This document shows positions 8,018 to 17,800 of a DNA stretch of 51,705 nucleotides, in pieces (positions within the stretch are counted from its first letter, which is position 1; each line of letters begins with the position of its first letter). The notes beneath the pieces are model-generated. The model was not told the origin of the DNA. It saw only the letters and a program-made list of their open reading frames with translations, and did no database searches. The stretch spans positions 1 to 51,705 of the forward strand of contig QIAP01000053.1 in NCBI GenBank assembly GCA_003225075.1, written 5' to 3'. Made by a program: the position numbers and the translations under genes. The stretch comes from Acidobacteriota bacterium (GTDB lineage Bacteria; Acidobacteriota; Terriglobia; Terriglobales; Acidobacteriaceae).

Positions 8018-8749
8018 ATGAGGTTGAACGCTCTGCTGCTGTGTCGCGAGCATCAATGCCTGCGAACCTTGTCCGCTGGATTGGGGGAACTTGGAATAGA
8101 ACCGGACGTCTGTGCTTCGGCGCCAGACGCATTGGAACTCTTGGCTCAGCGATACTTTTCAGCATTGGTCGTCGACTTCGACTTGCTGTCAGCGGCGCAA
8201 GTGGCGCGGATGGCGCGGCTTGCACCTCCGGAGCGTCGGCCGGTCGTCTTTGCCATGATTGGCGCGCGCACCGATGTCGCAGACAGCTTTCAATCGGGTG
8301 CCAACTTTGTGCTTTATAAGCCGCTCGCCCTTGCGCAGGTTTCGCGTTCGCTGCGTGCCGGAAGGGGATTTATGCAGCCGGACCGGCGGCGTTCTACACG
8401 CCTCAAACTCGAGACGCTTGTGTACCTGCGCTTCGGGGATGCTCGTGCCCTGCCAGCTATCGTGCTTGACCTGAATGAAGAGGGAGTGGCGATCCAGGCA
8501 GCAGATAGTTTGCCATCGGCGCAGCTTCCTTTGCGCTTCATTCTGCCCGGGACTTCACACCTTATTGAGGGAACCGGTGAAGTGGTTTGGGCAGACGAGA
8601 ACGGCCGCGCCGGAATTCTCTTTAAGGAACTTTCTGCCTCGTCCCGCAGACAACTGAAGAATTGGATGGCAAAGGGCAATAAGAAAGCCGCCACCCGTCC
8701 GACAACGCGTCCCCAAAAAGCGCGCGCCACCGTCTCATCTGCGCATTAG
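8018..8749 (+). CDS. Receiver-like domain fused to a PilZ (c-di-GMP) domain
   Basis: 243 residues. The first 110 residues resemble a response-regulator fold (LLCREHQCLRTLSAGLGELG, then VVDFDLLS, then a late lysine in FVLYKPL), although the acidic pocket near the N-terminus is not intact, so phosphorylation is doubtful. The C-terminal PilZ domain has the c-di-GMP motifs RRSTR (about residue 127) and DLNEEGVAI (the D/NxSxxG element, with Glu replacing Ser). A basic tail follows. Likely role: a c-di-GMP effector in motility, adhesion or polysaccharide control. ATG 8018 was chosen because MRLNALLLC begins the first beta strand; a TTG at 7961 would add 19 residues. Confidence 0.8.
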   Translation: MRLNALLLCREHQCLRTLSAGLGELGIEPDVCASAPDALELLAQRYFSALVVDFDLLSAAQVARMARLAPPERRPVVFAMIGARTDVADSFQSGANFVLYKPLALAQVSRSLRAGRGFMQPDRRRSTRLKLETLVYLRFGDARALPAIVLDLNEEGVAIQAADSLPSAQLPLRFILPGTSHLIEGTGEVVWADENGRAGILFKELSASSRRQLKNWMAKGNKKAATRPTTRPQKARATVSSAH

Positions 8750-8845
8750 TCGCCTGCATTTATCCAGTCCAGTCCGAATCGCTGAAAAAGTCGCCATTCC
8801 GCTCATGCTAGACTCGACGATTCCACCCTGGGAAACAAAGTTTTC

Positions 8846-10168
8846 ATGCCTGACCTGACTTTTCTTTCAGCTACAGAAATGGCCAAGGGAATCCGCGAAA
8901 AACAACTTTCGCCTGTAGAACTGATCGAAGCGCATTTGAGCCGCATCGAAACGCTGAATCCCAAGATGAATGCATTTGTGCAACTAGCTGCCGAACGGGC
9001 TCGTAGCCAGGCGCAGGCCGCAGAAACAGCCGTAATGGGCGGTAAAGTTTGGGGGCCGCTACATGGCGTTCCAATCAGCATCAAGAGTTCGATTGAGGTC
9101 GCAGGTCTGCGCTGTGAGGCGGGCACGCGTCTGCGGGCAGGATTGGTTGCCGAGAAGGACGCTCCTCTGGTCGGACGACTACGGACTGCGGGAGCAATCA
9201 TTCTTGGAGTGACCAACACACCCGAACTGCTGATGGCCTGGGAGACAGATAATCTTTTATACGGACGAACGAATAATCCCTGGGATCTGGAGCGAGTGCC
9301 AGCGCATTTCAGCGGGATTTGCGGGCTGAAGCCAACTCCCGGTCGTATCCCGTCCACTGGACATTATCCTAACTCGGTTGGCCCCTTTGCGCTCTTAGGC
9401 GTCGTTGGGCCGATGGCGCGCGCCGTTGCAGATTTGCAAATGTTATTTGACGCGATGGCCGGACCGGATGTCGGAGATCCTTGCTCTGCCCCCGTTCTAC
9501 TGCGCGACATTTCCCCTGCAGACCTGAAGAACATTAGGATCGGCTACTTCGAAGATGATGGCCGCACATCTGTTACTCCGGAGACGCGTGCTGCCGTTCG
9601 CACGGCTGCAGAGTCGTTGAAGCGGGCGGGTTTCGATGTATTTCCATTTCGTCCCGATGGTCTCGAACTCGCGCGGCAGCTCTGGTGGAAATTGTTCGGT
9701 ACCGCAGGCGGAATGTTACTGGGATCCTTAACCAGAGGTCATGAGTCAGAGTTGAGCCCGATCCTTAGAGAGTTTTCGAGTTGGGTAGCAGCGCAGCCGC
9801 CACACACCGGCGAATCGCTGCTTCAGACTTGGGTGGAGCGAGACATCGTTCGTCTTCAGGTGCTCACACAGATGCGAGAGTTCCCAATTCTCCTATGCCC
9901 GGTGGCTTCGGTCCCTGCCTTTCGACACGGCGAACGCAGTTGGGTAATCGAGGGTAAGAAGGTGGACTATTTGGACGCTTGGAGCTATTCGGAATGGTTC
10001 AATTTGCTAGGGAATCCCGCCGCGGTGGTGCCAGTCGCCCGCTCACCTGAGGGATTGCCGATCGGAGTGCAGATCGTGGGCCGTCCTTGGGAGGAAGAGA
10101 TCGTGCTTGCGGTCGCTGCCGCCCTGGAAAGGGAACGCGGAGGATGGCGGCAGCCACCACTAAATTGA
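8846..10168 (+). CDS. Amidase-signature-family protein lacking its active-site serines
   Basis: 440 residues. The N-terminal half matches amidases well (LSPVELIEAHLSRIETLNPK, GVPISIKSSIEVAG with catalytic Lys K80, GRTNNPWDL), and the rest (VPAHFSGICGLKPTPGRIPS, GNPAAVVP, PIGVQIVGRPW) also matches. Between them the amidase signature itself is missing: NPWDLER joins directly to VPAHF at residues 150/151, near base 9296. Family members have about 31 more residues here, carrying GGSSGG (cis-serine) and GGSIR (nucleophile). The frame is kept. The product should therefore be inactive as an amidase unless the gap is a sequence assembly error. Neighbours give no clue to a substrate. Confidence 0.85.
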   Translation: MPDLTFLSATEMAKGIREKQLSPVELIEAHLSRIETLNPKMNAFVQLAAERARSQAQAAETAVMGGKVWGPLHGVPISIKSSIEVAGLRCEAGTRLRAGLVAEKDAPLVGRLRTAGAIILGVTNTPELLMAWETDNLLYGRTNNPWDLERVPAHFSGICGLKPTPGRIPSTGHYPNSVGPFALLGVVGPMARAVADLQMLFDAMAGPDVGDPCSAPVLLRDISPADLKNIRIGYFEDDGRTSVTPETRAAVRTAAESLKRAGFDVFPFRPDGLELARQLWWKLFGTAGGMLLGSLTRGHESELSPILREFSSWVAAQPPHTGESLLQTWVERDIVRLQVLTQMREFPILLCPVASVPAFRHGERSWVIEGKKVDYLDAWSYSEWFNLLGNPAAVVPVARSPEGLPIGVQIVGRPWEEEIVLAVAAALERERGGWRQPPLN

Positions 10169-10317
10169 AGCTTGCCTGAAATGCGACGCACGCTCGGCCG
10201 ACAGTAATACTTTTATACTATGACGGTACACCCCCAAAAGCGGTACTCTGTGTAACCATAATAGTCTCCTGTGTCGTCCTGTTTCGACTCGGGCCGACTC
10301 GGCTTCCTGATCAGAAA

Positions 10318-12756
10318 ATGCCACGTTCTGAAGTTTCCGCCAGCCATCGCGTACTTCCTGGGCTGCTCGTCTTCTTGGTGTTTTCTGCCGCTTATCTTTA
10401 CAGCTTTCCTCAATCAAATGTCTTTTACGCGGTAATCGTGCTGCTGCACGTGACGGCGGGCATCGGTGCCAGTCTCCTGCTCGCTCTTCACCTGTTGCAC
10501 TTCTTGCGCAATGGCAAGTTTCACTCACGGCTGGGTTGGCTTCTTATCGCAGTCGGAGCTGTTCTAGGTTTGGCGCTCATCTACACCGGCACTCCCCGGT
10601 CGGAATGGAACTGGCTGTACGCACACATCGTTCTTAGCTTGGCGGGAGCGGGAATCATATTTGCAGACTGGGTGGGCAAACGTGGCTGGTTGCGCGCTGG
10701 CACGAGCCGAGCGATTGTTAGGGTTACGATCTGCCTGGCCGTTCTCGTGGTTTTGGGAGCGGCAGCTCGGTACCTGCGACACTCACGCTGGCAGACCAGA
10801 GCACGAATTCAGAACCCATTAATGCCGGCCGCTAACATGGACGGCGAAGGTGACGGGCCCAACGGCCCATTCTTCCCCAGTTCTGCACAAGTGTTCGGCG
10901 GCAAGAAAATTCCCAGCAAGTTCTTCATGGAGTCAGACTCCTGCCAGCGCTGCCACCAGGACATTTACAACCAGTGGTACAGCTCTGCCCATCATTTTTC
11001 GTCATTCAACAATCAGTGGTATCGCAAAAGTATTGAGTATATGCAGGACACCATTGGCACTCGTCCTTCAAAATGGTGCGGTGGTTGCCACGATCCCGCC
11101 GTGCTCTATGCCGGCAAGATGGATACGCCCATCAAACAGATTGTGCACACGCCGGAGGCCCAGGCTGGGCTGGGCTGCATGATGTGCCACTCTATTGCCG
11201 AAGTGAAGAGCACTATGGGGCAGGGGGATTTTTACCTAGAGTATCCAACGCTGCACGAGTTGGCGGCCAGCAAGCATCCGCTTGTGCGCACCTTGCATGA
11301 TTTCCTTATCAACTTGAATCCCGAGCCGCATCGCCGCGTCTTTCTGAAGCCGTTCATGCGCGATCAGACGGCGGAATTCTGCTCTGCCTGTCACAAGGTG
11401 CACCTCGACGTTCCGGTAAACCACTATCGTTGGATACGCGGATTTAATGAGTACGACAATTGGCAAGCCAGCGGCGTCTCTGGACAGGGCGCGCGGTCTT
11501 TCTATTACCCTGCTAAGCCGTCACAGTGCGCTGACTGCCATATGCCGTTACAACAATCGAAGGATGCAGGTAACAATAACGGTTTCGTGCATTCCCATCG
11601 ATTTCCGGGGGCTAATACAGCTCTGCCGATTGCCAACGAAGATGCAGAACAATTAAAGATCAGCGAAGACTTCCTAAAAAATAAGATCGTGAGCGTGGAT
11701 ATCTTTGCCTTGTCTCCAGCCCGCTCGGAAGCGAAGCCTGCTGTGGTCAATCAATCTGAAATAGCCACTACGTTCGCCGTCGGAGAGGAAGCCGAGGCAA
11801 AGATTACGCCCGGCGCTGTGGGGGAAGCGGCGCCCGTTACCGCTCCGCTGAATCGTGTGCAACCAGCGCTTCGCCGCGGCGACAACGTGCGGGTTGACGT
11901 GGTGGTGCGCACAAAGAAAATCGGCCACTTCTTTCCCGGCGGCACGGTCGATGCGTACGACACCTGGCTCGAACTTAAGGCTACGGATGATAAGGACCAA
12001 ACAGTCTTTTGGAGCGGGAAAATCGAGGACCAAGGGAAAGGTCCAGTCGAGAAGGGCGCGCACTTTTACCGCTCGCTTCAAGTGGATGCTCATGGAAATC
12101 CGATCAACAAGCGCAACGCCTGGGCATCGCGAGCGGTTGTCTATGTGCATCTGATACCACCAGGCGCCGCTGATACCGTCCACTACCGGCTGCATGTTCC
12201 AGAAAACGTGGGTAACAAAATTACGCTTCATGCCCGACTGTGCTATCGCAAGTTTGCCTGGTGGAACACGCAGTTCGCTTTTGCCGGCATGTCCGACCCA
12301 AAACAGCCTGAGCACGAGACCACCCCCGACTATGACGACTCTAAGTTTGTCTTCAGCGCTCCTCTGACGGGAGTCTCTGCCAGGCGTGAACAAATTCCTG
12401 ATCTGCCCACAGTGGTTCTCGCCGAAGATGAAGTTACGTTGCAGACGGTGCCCCAGTCAGCATCTACACCAGAACCCAAGGTAGCCTTGCAACCGGAGGA
12501 CTGGCAACGCTGGAACGATTACGGAATCGGGTTGCTTCTGCAGGGCGATCTAAAAGGGGCGCAGGCTGCGTTTCAGAAGGTGACAGAAATCGATCCGAAG
12601 AATCCTGACGGCTGGGTGAACATTGGCCGGGCTGCTGTCCAGGAAGGTGATATGGATCGCGCGCGCGCCGTGCTGGAGAAAGCGCTGTCGCTTAGTCGTG
12701 ATCTCGCGCGTGCCCATTTCTTTTATGCCAAGGTAATGCGTGCTGATGGTAATTAG
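10318..12756 (+). CDS. Membrane-anchored multiheme c-type cytochrome with TPRs, cut short by TAG
   Basis: 812 residues as read. About five hydrophobic helices (residues 12-150) include several histidines (LHVTAGIG, LHLLHFL, YAHIVL) that could bind b heme. A periplasmic region follows with five c-heme motifs: CQRCH (about 208), CGGCH (257), CMMCH (287), CSACH (355) and CADCH (404). A beta-rich segment then leads to TPR units from about residue 720 (PEDWQRWNDYGIGLLLQGDL). The frame ends at TAG 12754-12756 in the middle of a TPR, and TPR coding resumes in the same frame directly after it. Probably an electron-transfer or redox enzyme exposed to the periplasm. No Shine-Dalgarno sequence is evident. 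It heads the block of FG-GAP/UnbV genes. Confidence 0.88.
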   Translation: MPRSEVSASHRVLPGLLVFLVFSAAYLYSFPQSNVFYAVIVLLHVTAGIGASLLLALHLLHFLRNGKFHSRLGWLLIAVGAVLGLALIYTGTPRSEWNWLYAHIVLSLAGAGIIFADWVGKRGWLRAGTSRAIVRVTICLAVLVVLGAAARYLRHSRWQTRARIQNPLMPAANMDGEGDGPNGPFFPSSAQVFGGKKIPSKFFMESDSCQRCHQDIYNQWYSSAHHFSSFNNQWYRKSIEYMQDTIGTRPSKWCGGCHDPAVLYAGKMDTPIKQIVHTPEAQAGLGCMMCHSIAEVKSTMGQGDFYLEYPTLHELAASKHPLVRTLHDFLINLNPEPHRRVFLKPFMRDQTAEFCSACHKVHLDVPVNHYRWIRGFNEYDNWQASGVSGQGARSFYYPAKPSQCADCHMPLQQSKDAGNNNGFVHSHRFPGANTALPIANEDAEQLKISEDFLKNKIVSVDIFALSPARSEAKPAVVNQSEIATTFAVGEEAEAKITPGAVGEAAPVTAPLNRVQPALRRGDNVRVDVVVRTKKIGHFFPGGTVDAYDTWLELKATDDKDQTVFWSGKIEDQGKGPVEKGAHFYRSLQVDAHGNPINKRNAWASRAVVYVHLIPPGAADTVHYRLHVPENVGNKITLHARLCYRKFAWWNTQFAFAGMSDPKQPEHETTPDYDDSKFVFSAPLTGVSARREQIPDLPTVVLAEDEVTLQTVPQSASTPEPKVALQPEDWQRWNDYGIGLLLQGDLKGAQAAFQKVTEIDPKNPDGWVNIGRAAVQEGDMDRARAVLEKALSLSRDLARAHFFYAKVMRADGN

Positions 12757-13101
12757 TTTCTGCAACGAAAATACAGCGAAGCGGTGAAGGTGCTGGAATC
12801 AGTACTTGCCATCGATCCCGAGGATCTTCAGGCGCACTATAATCTGATGCTTTGCTATAACGGTTTGGGAGACGAGACAAAAGCCAAAGAGCATCAGGCC
12901 AGATATCTTCGTTTCAAAGCTGACGAAGCCGCACAGGCGATCACAGGTCCCTACCGCCAGCTCAATCCCGAAGATAACAATGAGCGGCAAGCAATCCACG
13001 AACACGTGTCCGTGCCGCTTGAGGTTTCTAAAACCGGCCGCTCGGCTGAGCAAAGCTCGGCACGCGTTAGAAGTGCCGCATCCCTCGGGGCCTCAAGATA
13101 A
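12757..13101 (+). pseudogene. In-frame continuation of the cytochrome TPR domain after the TAG
   Basis: Directly after the TAG the same frame encodes FLQRKYSEAVKVLESVLAID, then PEDLQAHYNLMLCYNGLGDE and a charged tail ending at TAA 13099-13101. These are the second part of one TPR and a whole further TPR, so this is the proper C-terminus of the cytochrome protein. Counting the 34-residue repeat, about 28 codons are missing at the junction, and the join of TA (from the expected Tyr codon) with G explains the TAG. A GTG or ATG start inside (for example 12784) could in principle yield a small separate peptide, but I find no ribosome binding site for it. The stop overlaps the next ATG (TAATG). Confidence 0.75.
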
Positions 13102-14840
13102 TGCAGATCATCGCTGTACTTTTTTTCACTCTAATAACCCTTCCTCTTGCTGCCCAGAGCATTCAATTCCGCGACATTACTTCTCAAGCCGGTATTCACT
13201 TTATTCATAACAACGGAGCCTTCGGCAAGAAGTGGCTGCCCGAGACCATGGGCCCAGGCTGTGCCTTTATTGATTATGACAATGATGGCTATCCCGACAT
13301 TCTGCTGGTGAATGGAGAAGATTGGCCGGGGCACCAGCGCACGTTGTCCACGCTGAAGCTTTATCACAATAATCACGACGGCACTTTCACCGATGTGACG
13401 CGCAAAGCCGGGCTCGCGGTCTCCATCTTTGGCCTCGGTGTTGCCATCGGAGACTACGATAATGACGGCTACGATGACATCTTCATCAGCGCTCTTGGCC
13501 AGAGCCGGTTGTTTCATAACAATGGCAATGGCACTTTCGCGGATGTGACCAAAGCGGCTGGTCTGTGGGGTCCGAACGAGTTTTCCACGGGCGCCGCCTG
13601 GGTGGACTACGATCGCGACGGGAAACTCGACCTGATCGTCGCCAACTATGTTCAGTGGTCGCCGCAGACGGACATCTATTGCACTCTCGATGGTGTTCAC
13701 AAGTCTTATTGCACACCGGAGTCCTACAAGGGATCTTCGGCGCGGCTCTGGCACAATCTGGGCAGCGGCAAGTTTGAGGACGTCACACAGAAAGCTGGAC
13801 TCCACGACCCGACCTCGAAAAGTCTTGGCGTTGCGATTCTTGATTACAACGGCGATGGCTGGCCCGATATTTTGCTGGCCAACGATACCCAACCCAACAA
13901 GCTCTATCTGAACAGGAAGGACGGCAGTTTCGAGGAGCGCGGGGTCGCTGCCGGTATCGCTTTCAGTGAAGATGGGATTGCCCGCGCCGGGATGGGTGTG
14001 GACACCGCTGATTATGACCGCTCGGGATATCCCAGCATTCTAATCACGAATTTTGCCAACCAAATGCTCTCGCTCTATCACAACGAAGGCAATGGACTAT
14101 TTGTGGACGAAGCGCCGCGGTCAGAAGTGGGACGAGCTACGCTGGTGACACTCGGTTTCGGATGCTTCTTTTTCGATTACGATAACGATGGCTGGCCCGA
14201 CATATTTGTCGCCGATGGCCACATTGAAAATGAAATCGAGCGAGTGCAGAAGCGTGTTGCGTACGCCGAGCCGCCCCATCTGTTCCGTAATCTCGGTGGC
14301 GGGCGGTTTCAGGAAGTGACCCAGCAAATGGGCACCGCCTTTGCAAGTCCGAAAGTGGCGCGTGGGGCTGCCTACGCCGATATTGATAACGACGGCGCGC
14401 TCGATGTTCTGCTGACAACCAATGCGGGGCGCACATGGTTATTTCACAACGAGGGTGGCGCCAACCACAGTCTGCGGGTAAAGCTGTCGGGGACCAAATC
14501 CAACCGCGACGGCATCGGTGCGATCGTCCGCGTCAACCTGGGGAACGGGAAACAGTGGCAGATGCTGCGCAGCGGATCGAGCTACCTCTCGCAAAGCGAA
14601 CTGGTGCTGACGTTTGGATTAGGCTTGCAAGAAAAAGTTGATAATCTCGAAGTGCAATGGCCCAGCGGGCAACTGGATAAACTGGCAAATGTTCCAGGCG
14701 ACCAGACAGTTACGATTCAGGAAGGAAAGGGCATTATTTCGTCACGCCATTATGGCAAGCCCGCGAACGGTAATAGAGAACGAAAGATTGGGAAGAGCAC
14801 TGCCTCAGTCGCGCGAAAAAACTCGGCAAGAACCAACTGA
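13101..14840 (+). CDS. Secreted FG-GAP/VCBS seven-repeat protein with ASPIC/UnbV domain (CRTAC1-like)
   Basis: 579 residues with a signal peptide (MQIIAVLFFTLITLPLAAQS). Seven calcium-loop motifs of the DxDxDG type can be counted (IDYDNDGYPD, GDYDNDGYDD, VDYDRDGKLD, LDYNGDGWPD, ADYDRSGYPS, FDYDNDGWPD, ADIDNDGALD), each followed by LFHN.GNGTF-type strands, suggesting a seven-bladed beta-propeller. The ASPIC/UnbV domain (about 460-550) ends the fold: GIGAIVRV, SGSSYLSQSE, VQWPSG. A two-cysteine loop lies between repeats three and four. The start overlaps the end of the cytochrome frame by one base (TAATG), so it is in the same transcript. Biochemical role unknown; probably extracytoplasmic binding. 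Confidence 0.9.
   Translation: MQIIAVLFFTLITLPLAAQSIQFRDITSQAGIHFIHNNGAFGKKWLPETMGPGCAFIDYDNDGYPDILLVNGEDWPGHQRTLSTLKLYHNNHDGTFTDVTRKAGLAVSIFGLGVAIGDYDNDGYDDIFISALGQSRLFHNNGNGTFADVTKAAGLWGPNEFSTGAAWVDYDRDGKLDLIVANYVQWSPQTDIYCTLDGVHKSYCTPESYKGSSARLWHNLGSGKFEDVTQKAGLHDPTSKSLGVAILDYNGDGWPDILLANDTQPNKLYLNRKDGSFEERGVAAGIAFSEDGIARAGMGVDTADYDRSGYPSILITNFANQMLSLYHNEGNGLFVDEAPRSEVGRATLVTLGFGCFFFDYDNDGWPDIFVADGHIENEIERVQKRVAYAEPPHLFRNLGGGRFQEVTQQMGTAFASPKVARGAAYADIDNDGALDVLLTTNAGRTWLFHNEGGANHSLRVKLSGTKSNRDGIGAIVRVNLGNGKQWQMLRSGSSYLSQSELVLTFGLGLQEKVDNLEVQWPSGQLDKLANVPGDQTVTIQEGKGIISSRHYGKPANGNRERKIGKSTASVARKNSARTN
13272..13290 (+). repeat. 19-nt calcium-loop repeat, copy 1
   Basis: GATTATGACAATGATGGCT encodes DYDNDG plus the first base pairs of the next codon. 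The identical 19-mer recurs at 16512-16530 in the TPR/FG-GAP gene, and near-copies occur at most other calcium loops of the three FG-GAP genes. It reflects repeated protein motifs and could serve as a recombination target between paralogues. Confidence 0.85.
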
Positions 14841-14861
14841 CCACGCAGAGTTTCTCAATTC

Positions 14862-17800
14862 ATGAAATCAACTCGTTCCATCGTTGTGTTGATTGCTCTT
14901 TCCCTTGTAGCCTTTGGCATCTTTGCCGCCGCGCCACAAAAGCCTGCGACAGCAGGGAGCGGCTCCGACAAATCAATCGAAGCCGCGCGCCTCAACAATC
15001 TTGGCGTGGCCTACATGAACCAGCAGCTCTTCGAAAAGGCATTGAAGGAATTTGAAGGGGCTGCGGCCCTTGACCCCAAGCAGCAAAGTGCGCAGATCAA
15101 TCGTGGCATCGCCCTGCTCAACCTTCAACGTGTGGACGAGGCCAAACGTATTCTGGAAGAAGCGATCAAACGTGATCCCAAGGATGCGCATGCCTGGTAC
15201 AATCTCGCACTGCTCTACAAGAACACCAGTGACACGAAGTCTGCCGCCGATGCCTTCCGCCATGTCGCCGAGATAGATCCGAGTGATCCCGACGCCTGGT
15301 ATTTCTTAGGTTCGGTGTATGCGCAGGCCAAGCAATATCCGCAAGCGATTGACGCGTTCCAGCACGCGCTCAAGTTGAACCCGCTGCACGCCTCGGCGGA
15401 ATTCGGACTGTCGCGCGCTTGCCAGCAGTCTGGCGATACGCCGCAGGCTCGCCAGCACCTGGCGCGCTTCCAGTACATCACACAGAACAAACTCGGATCA
15501 CCCATCAGTCTGGCGTACGGGGAGCAGGGTCAGTACTCGCGCGCTGAAGATTCAGCAGCGGCGCCAGCCAAGGTGCCACCCGCGATTTCTGTGCGCTTTG
15601 TTGATGCCACAGAGTTATCAGGTCTGTCAGCCATGCCCGAAGCCACCATGCTGCAAGGAACGACCCGTCCTCCCGCAGAGGGTTCGGGCGCGTGCTTCCT
15701 TGACTACGACGGTGATGGACGCTTGGATCTGTTTTTGCCGGGCGGCGGCAAGTCAGGAGGTATGGCACTGTACCACAACCGGGGTGGCGGTAAGTTCACT
15801 GATGTGACCCGGGAAGCAGGCTTGGATCCGGATTTACGAGCGATCAGCTGTACAGCCGGGGACTACGACAACGATGGCGCTACCGACCTGGCCGTGAGCA
15901 CCTTCGGAAGTCTTTTTCTCTTCCACAACGAGAAGAACGGCAAGTTTAAGGACGTTACGCAAGATGCAGGCGTGCGGTCAGATGGTACCATCCTGGGGCT
16001 AACGTTCGTTGACTATGACCATGACGGCGACCTCGATCTCTATGTGACGCGCGAGGCAGGCTTTCCGAACTCGAAGCTTCCTGAGAAATCTACAGGTCAG
16101 CCCCAGCCGCATTTCGCCAATGTAATGTTCCGCAACAATGGTAACGGCACCTTTACGGACATAACTGAATCGATCGGCCTCGCAGGCGGCACGCGCAACA
16201 TTTCCTCCACTGGGACCGACTATAACAATGATCGTGCAGTCGATATCGTCGTTACCGGTGATGTACCCACGATTTTCGAGAATCCCCGCGAAGGCAAATT
16301 CTTGTCACGCAAGCCGTGGTCCACACCAATGCCGGCCCCGACCGAAGGGGTCGCCGTCCTCGATTTCAACCACGACGGTTGGATGGGCCTTGCCTTTACT
16401 CACGCGGGTTCGCCCGGACTAACCCTCTGGCGTAACAACCAGGGCAAGAACTTCGAGGCCGTGGAACTTCCGAAGACCAACTGGGTGCGCGCCTGGGGCG
16501 TCGCCGCGATCGATTATGACAATGATGGCTGGACTGATCTCGTAGCGGTTGGCGAAACTGCTGATGGACGCGGCGAAGCCCGTCTCTTCCGTAATCTCGG
16601 TCCTGACGGATTTGAAGACGTCACGGCTGACGTCGGTCTCGACAAGATCAATTGGAAAGACCCGCGGGCAGTGATTACCGGCGATTACGATGGTGACGGC
16701 GCCACCGATTTGCTGATCACTCAGAATCACGGTCCTGCCGTTCTTCTGCGCAACCAGGGCGGCAACAAAAATCATTGGCTGCGGCTTGTGCTTAAAGGTC
16801 TGAACGACAACAAAAGCGGCATCGGCACCAAAATTGAAGTATTCGCAGGTGCTAACCGGCAGAAGTTTGAGATTGCAGGATCCTCTGGTTATCTGGGGCA
16901 GAACTCGACAGAAATCACGGTTGGACTTGGTCAGGAAAAGCAAGCCGATGTGGTTCGCATGCTTTGGCCGACTGGCATTGTGCAGGACGAGGTTGAAGTC
17001 CCGGCAGATCACCAGCAGGCCTACACGGAAATCGACCGTCGTGGCAGCTCTTGTCCTACGCTTTTCGTCTGGGATGGAAGAAGATTCCACCTAGTTTCTG
17101 ACTTGCTTGGGGCGGGGGTGGTCGGTCACTGGGTCGGACGTGGCCAGCGAAATATCGCGCGCCCAACTGAGTATGTCAAAGTCGATAGGAACATGATACG
17201 AGAGAAAGACGGCAAGTTGAGCTTTCGGCTGATGGAGCCAATGGAGGAAGTTGTTTATCTCGACCGAGTCCGTCTGCTTGCAGTGGATCATGCCAGCGAC
17301 GTCGACGTATATCCTAATGAATATTTCGCGAGCAACCCGCCGTATCCGACATTCAAAGTGATCGGCAGCCGCAACGCCACTCCACCGGCAGGCGCATGGG
17401 ACGAACACGGTCACAACGTTTTGCCTGACTTGCTTGCTCATCGCTACTTCGGCGATTTCGACTTGCTGCCGTTTAAAGGATTCACTAAACCGCACAGCCT
17501 GGAACTCGATCTCGGCGAGCCTTACCGTGGAGGCCCCCTGCGTTTGCTCATGCATGGTGAAATCGAATACTTCACGGCCACTGGCATGTACGCTGCGGAT
17601 CAGGCCGGTATTCAAGCCACGGCGCCTTACGTTGAAGCGATGGACGCGAAGGGAAAGTGGGTTCGTGTCATTGATGACATGGGGTTCCCTGCCGGTCTGC
17701 CGCGCATGACTGTGGCCGATTTGAGCGGAAAATTGCTGCCAGGCACGCAGCATATTCGCATCTCGACCAACCTGCAGATTTATTGGGACAACATTCTCAT

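Noticed and set aside
12784-13101. Separate small gene starting at ATG 12784
   Set aside because: It is in frame with the preceding cytochrome gene, continues its TPR, and lacks its own ribosome binding site; treated as the cut-off C-terminus.
13131-13892. Long minus-strand ORF inside the first FG-GAP gene (and similar ones in the other two)
   Set aside because: It mirrors the repetitive sense-strand codons (isoleucine/valine-rich antisense of Asp-Asn-Gly loops) and is a shadow frame.
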